Assembly (NCBI RefSeq): GCF_024734665.1
Contig: NZ_CP102931.1
Location: forward strand, 62,001-126,000
Reading direction: 5' to 3'
Length of the DNA: 64,000 nucleotides
Source of the DNA: Variovorax paradoxus
GTDB taxonomy: Bacteria > Pseudomonadota > Gammaproteobacteria > Burkholderiales > Burkholderiaceae_C
Each line of letters opens with the position of its first letter. The stretch's first letter is position 1. The notes beneath the pieces were generated by a model that saw only the letters and a list, made by a program, of their open reading frames with translations, was not told the origin of the DNA and ran no database searches. The position numbers were made by a program, and so were the translations under genes. Below, piece after piece: positions 28,605-35,797 of the stretch.

Positions 28605-28768
28605 AACTCTCCATCCTGAAGTTGAGAAAACGCGCAATGCACGAAGCCGTGCGCGGGCGGATTCTAGGAACGCCAGGAGGGGGCGTCGAGCGTGTAATTC
28701 GTACTAACGGAACCTGTTCACGGATGGCGCGGCTTTTGTGCGGCGCCGCAACTGCGTTGCGTCTTCGT

Positions 28769-29779
28769 TCAGAGCGTCACGACGATCTTTCCGAACGCGC
28801 CGCGCTCGAGATGATCGAGCGCGGCGGGCAGTGCATCGAAGCCGTACTGCGCGGCAATCACCGGCTTGAGCGCATTTGCATCGACGGCGCGCACCAGGTC
28901 TTCGAGCGCGCGCCGGTGGCCCACGCCGATGCCCTGCACCGTCACGCGGCCCAGCACCATCGCATAGAACGACGCGCTCAGCGTCTCGCCGCCGAGCATG
29001 CCGATGATCGACACGCGACCGCCCTGCTTCACGGCCTGCAGCGAGCGATCGAGGTTGGGGCCGCTCGCGAGTTCGAGCACGTGGTCGGCACCGCGACCTT
29101 GCGTGAGCCTGCGCACTTCGGCGGGCCAGTCGCCGTCGCGCGCCAGCACGTGCGTGGCGCCGAGTGCCAGCGCCTGTGCGCGCTTGTCTTCGCTGCCCGT
29201 GACGACGATGGCCTGTGCGCCATGCAGCCGCGCGATCTGCAGGCCGAACAGCGCGACGCCGCCGGTGCCGTGAATCAGCACCGTCTCGCCCGCGCGCAAC
29301 GCGCCGGTCTCGGCGAGCGCGAACCATGCGGTGAGACCCGCGCACGGCAGCGTGCTGGCTTCGGCCAGGCTCACCGTCGTGGGCGCGGCCACGGCCCAGG
29401 CGGCGTCGAGCAGCACGTGCGAGGCGAGCATGCCGGGGCCGGGCCCGCCGAGGAGCGTGGCCTCCGCATGCCAGTGGCTGTCGATCCAGCCGCCCCAGAA
29501 GGTGTTGACGACCCGGTCGCCGACGGCGAAGCGCGTTACGCCCGGGCCGATGGCCGCCACGGTGCCCGCCATGTCGGAGCCGGGCGTGAAGGGCAGCTCG
29601 AGCGCCATGCCCATGCCGTCGCGAATCATCAGCAGGTCGCGGTAGTTGAGCGACACCGCGCCGACCTTCACGAGGATCTGGTTCGCGCCCGGCATGGGCA
29701 ACGGCGCTTCGGCCTGTTCGAGGTGGGCGCGGCCGAGCGTGGGGAGCTGCCAGCGGCGCAGCGTTCGAGGTTCTTGCAT
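28769..29779 (-). CDS. NAD(P)-dependent alcohol dehydrogenase / quinone reductase-like MDR protein
   Basis: 336 residues: GroES-like domain with SLNYRDLLMIRDG and PGSDMAGTVAAIGPGV, and Rossmann domain with HGTGGVALFGLQIARLHGA. The zinc-binding Cys/His set is missing, fitting the zinc-free quinone reductase-like branch. Divergent from a LysR gene with a 100-bp gap, the usual sign that the regulator controls it. Substrate unknown. Confidence 0.85.
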   Translation of the reverse strand: MQEPRTLRRWQLPTLGRAHLEQAEAPLPMPGANQILVKVGAVSLNYRDLLMIRDGMGMALELPFTPGSDMAGTVAAIGPGVTRFAVGDRVVNTFWGGWIDSHWHAEATLLGGPGPGMLASHVLLDAAWAVAAPTTVSLAEASTLPCAGLTAWFALAETGALRAGETVLIHGTGGVALFGLQIARLHGAQAIVVTGSEDKRAQALALGATHVLARDGDWPAEVRRLTQGRGADHVLELASGPNLDRSLQAVKQGGRVSIIGMLGGETLSASFYAMVLGRVTVQGIGVGHRRALEDLVRAVDANALKPVIAAQYGFDALPAALDHLERGAFGKIVVTL

Positions 29780-29879
29780 GAAAAAGACTCCGGGAAAGAC
29801 GAGGAGCTTTCATGCTATTGACGATGCCAGATACCCGGTGGCGGATAATTTTCTTTTCACTGGTGCTTAAAAGTCTCCA

Positions 29880-30791
29880 ATGGGCCAACGTCTGCAGGGC
29901 ATCGAAGAATTCGTCGCGGCGGCCGAGGCGGGCAGCTTCGCGCTGGCCGCGCAGCGCCTGCATGTCACGCGCTCGGCCGTCGCCAAGAGCATCGCGCGGC
30001 TCGAAGCGCGCCTGAACACGCGGCTCTTTTTGCGCACCACGCGCAGCCAGAGCCTCACCGAGGAGGGCCACGGCTACTACGAGCGCTGCCGCCGCGTGCT
30101 GGCCGAACTCGACGCGGCCGAAGCCGTGACCGACGTTGCGCGCAGCACCGCCTCGGGCCTCGTGCGCCTGAGCATGCCGGCAATGCTGGGGCGGCTGAAG
30201 GTCGGGCCGCTGCTGCTGGCGCTGGCGCGCCGCCATCCGCAGCTCTCGCTCGAACTCTCGTTCAACGACCGGCGCGTGGATCTCGTGGAGGAGGGGCTCG
30301 ACCTGGCCATCCGCAGCGGTGAACTCGCCGACAGCGCGGAGCTGGTCGCCCGGCCTGTCGGCATGCAGTGGATGGCGCTGTGCGCCTCGCCCGCCTACCT
30401 GGCCGAACACGGGCATCCCGCAAACATCGACGACCTGAAGGCGCCGCACGAGGCCGTGCTCTATGCGCGCGACGGCCAGATCTCGTCCTGGCGCTTCCAT
30501 GATGCCGAAGGCCGTCTTGTCGACGTGACGCTGCCTTCGCGGCTGCGCTGCGACAGCGCCGAGGTGCTGCTCGAAGCCGCCATCGGCGGCATGGGCCTCG
30601 CGCGCTTGCCCGCGTGGCTTGCGGCCGATGCGCTCGCGGCCGGCACGCTGGTGCGCGTGTTCGACGAGCCGCAACCCTTCGGCTTCGCGCTGCACGTGAT
30701 CCGCTCGCGCAGCCGCTACCTGCCGCTGAAGACGCGGGTGGTGATCGACTGGCTCGCCGAGCACCTGCCGCCGCTGCTGGCCGCGCGCTGA
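29880..30791 (+). CDS. LysR-family regulator, divergent from the dehydrogenase
   Basis: 303 residues; helix-turn-helix at about 18-45 (GSFALAAQRLHVTRSAVAKSI), effector domain from about 90. Dehydrogenase and regulator share the 29780-29879 promoter region. Likely regulates the dehydrogenase in response to an aldehyde, quinone or similar; inferred from position only. Confidence 0.92.
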   Translation: MGQRLQGIEEFVAAAEAGSFALAAQRLHVTRSAVAKSIARLEARLNTRLFLRTTRSQSLTEEGHGYYERCRRVLAELDAAEAVTDVARSTASGLVRLSMPAMLGRLKVGPLLLALARRHPQLSLELSFNDRRVDLVEEGLDLAIRSGELADSAELVARPVGMQWMALCASPAYLAEHGHPANIDDLKAPHEAVLYARDGQISSWRFHDAEGRLVDVTLPSRLRCDSAEVLLEAAIGGMGLARLPAWLAADALAAGTLVRVFDEPQPFGFALHVIRSRSRYLPLKTRVVIDWLAEHLPPLLAAR

Positions 30792-30843
30792 AGCGGGCGC
30801 TATCCTGCGCCTTCGAACAAACAACGACCGAGGAGAACCGCGC

Positions 30844-31884
30844 ATGCGCCCATTCGCCATCCGACACATCGCCACCGCCGCATGCATTTCCACGGTGGCC
30901 CTGCTGGGGGTGTCGAACACCGCGGCGCAAGGCACCGTCAACGCGCTGTGCAGCACCGACGCGGGCTGGTGCGAAGCGGCGGCCACCGCATTCACGCGCG
31001 AGACCGGCATCAAGGTGCAGCAGGCCCACAAGGGCACCGGCGAAATCGGCGCGCAGCTGCGCGCGGAGGCCGCCAACCCCAAGACCGACATCTGGTGGGG
31101 CGGCACCGGCGACCCGTTCCTGCAGGCTGCTGAGCAAGGCCTGCTCGAACCCTATCGCCCGGCCTACATCAACGACCTGCACGACTGGGCGGTACGGCAG
31201 TACGCGCTGTCGCAGAACATGGTGGGCGGCTTCTACACGAGCGCCATCGGCTTCGGCTTCAACACCGACCTGCTCAAGAAAAAGAAGCTGCACGAGCCCA
31301 GGTGCTGGGCCGACCTCGTCAAGCCCGAATACAAGGGCGAGATCGAAATTTCGCACCCGGCCTCCAGCGGCACGGCCTACACCATCATCGCGGGCCTGGT
31401 GCAGCAGATGGGCGAAGAAGCGGCCTTCGAGTACCTGAAGAAGCTGCACAGGAACGTCACCAGCTACACCCGCAGCGGCCAGGCGCAGGCGCCCAACGTG
31501 GCCAAGGGCGAAGTGGCCATCGGCGTGAGCTTCATCTTCGGCTTCGAGCGCTGGCGCTATGACAAATTTCCCGTGAAGACCGCCGCGCCGTGCGAAGGCA
31601 CGGGCTACGAGATCGGCGGCATCGCCCTCGTGAAAGGCGCGCGCAACAAGGAAAACGCCAAGCGCTACTACGACTGGCTCATGAGCCCCGCGGGCCAGGC
31701 CATCGGCGGGCAGTCGGGCAGCCTGCAGTCACCGGCCAACAAGACCTTCAAGCCGGACCCGCGCATCCCGTCGATGGCCGACGTGAAGCTCATCAAGTAC
31801 GACTTCGAGAAGTACGGCAAGGCGGCCGAGCGCAAGCGCCTGATCGACCGCTGGACGCGAGAAGTGGAGTCGCAGCCGCGCTGA
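30844..31884 (+). CDS. ABC transporter periplasmic substrate-binding protein (iron/AfuA type)
   Basis: 346 residues with a Sec signal peptide (cleavage near AAQG). Family 1 solute-binding fold like AfuA/FbpA and 2-aminoethylphosphonate receptors: GTGEIGAQLRAEAANPKTDIWWGG, SGTAYTIIAGLVQQ. Ribosome site GAGGAG. No permease or ATPase genes are nearby, so it is an orphan receptor. The stop abuts the convergent stop of the next gene; together they read TGATCA. Confidence 0.86.
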   Translation: MRPFAIRHIATAACISTVALLGVSNTAAQGTVNALCSTDAGWCEAAATAFTRETGIKVQQAHKGTGEIGAQLRAEAANPKTDIWWGGTGDPFLQAAEQGLLEPYRPAYINDLHDWAVRQYALSQNMVGGFYTSAIGFGFNTDLLKKKKLHEPRCWADLVKPEYKGEIEISHPASSGTAYTIIAGLVQQMGEEAAFEYLKKLHRNVTSYTRSGQAQAPNVAKGEVAIGVSFIFGFERWRYDKFPVKTAAPCEGTGYEIGGIALVKGARNKENAKRYYDWLMSPAGQAIGGQSGSLQSPANKTFKPDPRIPSMADVKLIKYDFEKYGKAAERKRLIDRWTREVESQPR

Positions 31885-32409
31885 TCAGGAGCAAGCCTTG
31901 TTGTGAGACGCGTGCATGCCCTTGGCCTTGGCATCGGCTTCGCTCAGGTACTCGCCCTTCTTGGTCTTGCCGTAGTAGCGGTCGCCCATGCAGTGATAGA
32001 CCTTGGTCTCGTCGTTCGCCCACACCTTGCCTGCGCCGCCACCGGGAGCGGCAGCCATCTTCGTGAGGTCGGGCGAGCCGGGCGTCCTGGTGGCCGTGCC
32101 GGTGCTCGGTGCCACGCCGGTCTTGTCGACCTTGGCCGACTGGGTCTCGACCGCTGGTGCGGGCGCAGCTGCTGCGGCCGGCGCGGTTGCCGCGGCAGCA
32201 CCAGCAGGTGCAGCCTTGCCGAACCAGGTCTTGATGCCCTTGTGACCGCGGCAGGCGCCCGACTTGGTGTCGGGCGAGGCATAGCTGCCGTCCTTGCATT
32301 GCACGGTGGTGCCGGCCGGTGCATCGGCGGGAACCTGCGCCTGTGCGCCGAGCGAGGCCAGGCCGAGGAAGGCTGCGACGCACAGCACGCGGGATTTCTT
32401 GTTGTTCAT
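31885..32409 (-). CDS. Exported DUF3761-like protein
   Basis: 174 residues. Signal peptide (LCVAAFLGLASLGAQAQ), then a cysteine-bearing segment like DUF3761 (CKDGSYASPDTKSGACRGH), an Ala/Pro-rich linker (about 68-90) and a C-terminal part with two cysteines (VYHCMGDRYYGKTKKGEY, HNKACS). The His/Cys-rich parts could bind metal or form disulfides. Function unknown; probably periplasmic or surface. Confidence 0.75.
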   Translation of the reverse strand: MNNKKSRVLCVAAFLGLASLGAQAQVPADAPAGTTVQCKDGSYASPDTKSGACRGHKGIKTWFGKAAPAGAAAATAPAAAAAPAPAVETQSAKVDKTGVAPSTGTATRTPGSPDLTKMAAAPGGGAGKVWANDETKVYHCMGDRYYGKTKKGEYLSEADAKAKGMHASHNKACS

Positions 32410-32512
32410 GCAAAGCTCCTGGAGGGGTGAAGGAAAAGATCCACCGCGCAGCTTTGGCGAGCGATCCCAGCGCCAGCTGACTTGCGCGCCGGAAAGAGCC
32501 GGTCAGGGCCAA

Positions 32513-33175
32513 TCAGGGCGAACTGGCCGTGAAGGTGACCTGCCCGGTGTAGGTGCCGGCGGTGCGGCTGGCCAGGTTTGCATACGAGAAGGTCCAGGTC
32601 GCGGTGCGCTGGGTGACGAGGTTGGCGAAGCTGGTGCCCACGACATTGACCGTGGTGCCCGTGCCCGAGTTGGGAATCGGCGGCGCGGGCAGGTTGCTGT
32701 CGCTGCTGGCAATCGTGATCTCCGACAGCGGGATCGCGTTGGTCCCGCTCATGAGCGGCGCGGTCGCGGCGGCCCGCAGCGTCACCTGCCCCGCGTTGCT
32801 GCGCACTTCGACCGGCAGCGCGTTGCCGCTTGGCGTGACGCTGAAGGTCGGCGCCGCGCCGCTCCAGTTCACGGACGTGTTGTTGCCCGCGACCGGCGTG
32901 GTGGGCCCACCCGGGATCGACGGCGTCAGCACGAAGCTCACCGTGCTCGTGGTGCCGCCCGGCGTAGGCCACGCGCCGTCGCCGATGCGAAAGAAGATGA
33001 ACTTGTCGATGGCGATCGTGAAGTCGAGGTTCACCAACCCGGTGGTCAGCGGCACCGAGGCGCTCGGGCCCACGGTGCTCGACGCGGCGTGCGTGGCTCC
33101 CACCTGCGCCATGCCGACGGCCGTGGCGAGCAGGCCCGAGAACGTGCCTGCCAGGGGGCCTATGCGGTGCGTCAC
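32513..33175 (-). CDS. Exported pilin-like subunit, last gene of the barrel/chaperone operon
   Basis: 220 residues with a signal peptide and a beta-rich Thr/Ser/Val sequence. GTG start at 33173-33175 overlaps the chaperone stop (GTGA). It is clearly related to the product of 35131-35736: both share a KFIFFRIG/KLILLRVG strand, a TVSF/TVTW strand, the stretch PGGPTTPVAGNNT versus PGVPTTPVVGNNT, then NWSGAAPT versus DWNGAAPT, and a closing TGQVTFTA/TNTITYTA strand. Likely a secreted subunit handled by the PapD-like chaperone. Resembles spore-coat-U-like subunits in style only. Confidence 0.7.
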   Translation of the reverse strand: MTHRIGPLAGTFSGLLATAVGMAQVGATHAASSTVGPSASVPLTTGLVNLDFTIAIDKFIFFRIGDGAWPTPGGTTSTVSFVLTPSIPGGPTTPVAGNNTSVNWSGAAPTFSVTPSGNALPVEVRSNAGQVTLRAAATAPLMSGTNAIPLSEITIASSDSNLPAPPIPNSGTGTTVNVVGTSFANLVTQRTATWTFSYANLASRTAGTYTGQVTFTASSP

Positions 33176-33984
33176 TTGAGCTCCATGTCCACCTTGAAGC
33201 TGCCCTTGTCCCAGTCCAGCGTGCCGCTGGCCTTGACCGGGTAGGCGGGCTGCGGCGCGGGCTGGCCGCTCTCGCCCTTGGGCACCAGTGCCAGCGTGCG
33301 TGTCTGCCCCGGCAGGATCGGCGTGCCTTCGGGCACCAGCTCGAACGCGCGGCCCTTGCTGTCGGTGGCGTCCAGGCTGCCTTCGAGACGGCCGTGCGCG
33401 TCGCCCGTGTTGCTTACGGTCACCAGCGTGCGGCGTGCGCCGCCTGTTTCTCCGCTGGCGATCTGCTTGATTTCGAGCTTGGGCTCGGCGCCGTTGAGCA
33501 TGACGTAAACCGCCACCGCGATGCGGCCCGTGACCGGCAGGCTCAGGCTGGCTCCGCCGCTCTGGATGACGGTCTGCTGCGCCGGCTCCGTGCCCTCGAT
33601 GGCAATCATGAAGCGGCACTCGCCGCGCGGCGCGTCGGCCGGCGGATCGACCTGGAAGCGGAACGCCCTCTTGCTGCGTGCCGGCACCGACACGCTGCGC
33701 CGCTCCAGCACCACCCACGGCCTGCAGCTGCCGGGAAGCAACTCGTCGTGGTAGCCGATGTTGCCTTCGGCCGAATAGCTCCAGTCGATGGTGCGCATCG
33801 TCACCTCGGTGGCGGTCGGCGCCAGGTTGTGGATGTCGAGCGACTGCCCCAGGCGCGTGCCGGCCTTGCCCGAGAGTTCGAAGCGCGACGGCGTGACGGC
33901 CAGCTCGAAGGGCGCGGCCGTTGCAGCGCCGGCTACTGCCAGCAGCAGAAGGACGAGAGAAGAGGGAGAGAGAAAAACGTTCAT
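33172..33984 (-). CDS. PapD-like periplasmic chaperone
   Basis: 270 residues with signal peptide (VLLLLAVAGAATAAP). Two Ig-like domains as in fimbrial chaperones: ELAVTPSRFELSGKAG, DWSYSAEG, SVSVPARSKRAFRFQVDPP in the first, VTGRIAVAVYVMLNG at the hinge. It would hold exported subunits by donating a strand. Both ends overlap neighbours (ATGA with the 33981 gene, GTGA with the subunit gene). It is the only chaperone in the operon. Confidence 0.82.
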   Translation of the reverse strand: MNVFLSPSSLVLLLLAVAGAATAAPFELAVTPSRFELSGKAGTRLGQSLDIHNLAPTATEVTMRTIDWSYSAEGNIGYHDELLPGSCRPWVVLERRSVSVPARSKRAFRFQVDPPADAPRGECRFMIAIEGTEPAQQTVIQSGGASLSLPVTGRIAVAVYVMLNGAEPKLEIKQIASGETGGARRTLVTVSNTGDAHGRLEGSLDATDSKGRAFELVPEGTPILPGQTRTLALVPKGESGQPAPQPAYPVKASGTLDWDKGSFKVDMELK

Positions 33985-34475
33985 GGCAGCGTTTCGATTT
34001 CGAAGAACGACTCGAAGCTCAGTGCCGAGCCCGAAGGCATGCGCAGCTCGCGGGGGTCGACGCGCAGCGTCAGCTCGAAGGTCTCGTTCATCCATGGCGC
34101 CTGGACCACGCCGTTCCACACCTGCACCCGGTCGCCGGGGCGGCCGCTGCCGCTTGCGAAGGCGCCGTTGCCGCGCCATTGCACCTGCATTCCGGCCGGC
34201 GAGCGCAGGCCCGCGACCATCGACGGAATCACATAGAAGATGCGCGCGCGCCGGCCCACGTGGGGGGCAGTGGCCAGCCGGTATTCGATGCGCCCGAGGG
34301 GCAGCACGACCATGTTGCCGTCCATCCCCTGGGCGTTGCTGAAATCGCTGCGCACCTGTGCGCGCGGGGAGGCCGAATCGTCGAGCCGGGCGACCGCCGC
34401 CCATGCGGGGGCGAGCGCTGCACCGCAGAGCAGCAGTGCAGCGGCTGGCCATCGGTGAAAGCGCAGGGAGGTCAT
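33981..34475 (-). CDS. Exported protein of unknown function in the barrel/chaperone operon
   Basis: 164 residues with signal peptide (AAALLLCGAALAPAWA). Beta-rich mature part, including GRIEYRLATAPHVGRRARIFYVIP and a final ELTLRVDPRELRMPSG. Start and stop both overlap neighbours by ATGA. Not recognisably related to the other three exported proteins; possibly a tip or adaptor subunit. Confidence 0.72.
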   Translation of the reverse strand: MTSLRFHRWPAAALLLCGAALAPAWAAVARLDDSASPRAQVRSDFSNAQGMDGNMVVLPLGRIEYRLATAPHVGRRARIFYVIPSMVAGLRSPAGMQVQWRGNGAFASGSGRPGDRVQVWNGVVQAPWMNETFELTLRVDPRELRMPSGSALSFESFFEIETLP

Positions 34476-35131
34476 TCCATCGAGGCCGTGAAGCGCACGG
34501 TGCCCTTGTAGTTGCCGCCTGGGTACACCACGTCGTTGTCGTAGGAGAACTGCAGCCGCGTGGCAGTCACGTTGCGCGACAGGTAGGTCCAGGTGCCGAT
34601 GCCCAGGACGCAGGGCAGGCCGAGCACGCCGACGCAGAAGGTGGCGTTCGCGTCGTAGCTCGCGATCGACTGGTTGGCGGCGGTGGTGAAGCGGCCGCCC
34701 TGGATGTCGCCCGAGGCGGCGTTGCTGTTGTTCGTGGCCACCCAGCTGATCTTGCTGAAGGGAATGGTCGTGGTGCCGCAGCCGCCCGACTGGCAGCTCA
34801 GGGCGACGGAGGAATCGACGCGCAGCGTTACCGGCCGCGCTACGGTGGTGTTGGCTATGGGGCGCACCGGCATCACCCAGACGTCGATGGTCGGCGTGCC
34901 GGTCACTGCCGTGGGGGTCAGCCCGGCGTTGGCGCCGGTCACGCTGAAGGCCACCGTGTCGATGGTCGCGCCGGCCGATCCCACGCGCAGGGTCAGGCCG
35001 TAGGTGCTGCCCGTGTCGGTCACCGTGGTGATGACGGCATGCGCGGCCGGGGCGAGGCTCGCCGCCGACGCCATGAGCGCCGCGGCGGCGACCGCCTCGC
35101 ATCGCCGGGTGTGCAGCCCGGAGCGCGCCAT
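34472..35131 (-). CDS. Exported pilin-like protein with disulfide potential
   Basis: 219 residues, signal peptide ending near AHA. Beta-rich; cysteines in SCQSGGCG and FCVGVLGLPC could form two disulfides. Its end (YPGGNYKGTVRFTAS) resembles the closing strand of the two related subunits. ATG overlaps the preceding stop by one base (TGATG). Confidence 0.72.
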   Translation of the reverse strand: MARSGLHTRRCEAVAAAALMASAASLAPAAHAVITTVTDTGSTYGLTLRVGSAGATIDTVAFSVTGANAGLTPTAVTGTPTIDVWVMPVRPIANTTVARPVTLRVDSSVALSCQSGGCGTTTIPFSKISWVATNNSNAASGDIQGGRFTTAANQSIASYDANATFCVGVLGLPCVLGIGTWTYLSRNVTATRLQFSYDNDVVYPGGNYKGTVRFTASME

Positions 35132-35736
35132 CAGATGCCCTGGGCTGTGTACGTGATGGTGTTCGTGTACGTGTTCGCAGCCCAGCCGGCGGGCGTGCCA
35201 CCCAGCGAGTAGGCCCAGGTGCCAGTGGCGACCGCGTTCGAGGGGAACGAGGTCGAGGCGCAGGCGCCGAGGTTGGCGCCCGGGTGCGGCAGCGTGCCCG
35301 TTGCGGTGACGGTGAAGTCCGCGTTCGTCGGGCCGCCAGTGAGGGGCGCCCAGGCGCCCATGGCGCAGTTGATGGTGCCGGCGCCGGCGTTGGTCCAGGC
35401 GTACACGGTGAGCGTGCTCGCGGCGGACGTGGTCGTGACGGTGGGCGCCGCGCCGTTCCAGTCCACGTTGGTGTTGTTGCCCACCACCGGCGTGGTGGGC
35501 ACGCCCGGAATGCTGAGGGCTGAAGTCCAGGTCACCGTGTCGACCGTGGTATTGGTCGAGCCGACGCGCAGCAGGATCAGCTTGGGCACCGTCACGCTCA
35601 GGTTCACCTTGGCCTGCGCCGTGATCGTGCCTGTGCCGGAGCCGTATTGGCTCTCGGCCATGGCGGGTCCTCCGGCAAGGGCGAGGCCTGTGAGAGAGGC
35701 GGCCAGCGCGAGGCGGGCAATGGGTTTTCGGGTCAT
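35131..35736 (-). CDS. Exported pilin-like subunit (paralogue of 32513-33175)
   Basis: 201 residues with signal peptide (LTGLALAGGPAMAES). A beta-rich sequence with VNLSVTVPKLILLRVGS, PTTPVVGNNTNVDWNG and a final TYTNTITYTA strand matches the last gene of the operon. One cysteine pair (NCAMG, GACAS). First subunit after the barrel gene, 61 bp downstream of it, so possibly the most abundant one. Confidence 0.72.
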   Translation of the reverse strand: MTRKPIARLALAASLTGLALAGGPAMAESQYGSGTGTITAQAKVNLSVTVPKLILLRVGSTNTTVDTVTWTSALSIPGVPTTPVVGNNTNVDWNGAAPTVTTTSAASTLTVYAWTNAGAGTINCAMGAWAPLTGGPTNADFTVTATGTLPHPGANLGACASTSFPSNAVATGTWAYSLGGTPAGWAANTYTNTITYTAQGI

Positions 35737-35797
35737 GAAGTCTCCTTGGGGTTGTGTATGCGGGGAAAAAAAGAAATCGAAAGGTCGGTGTCGTGGT

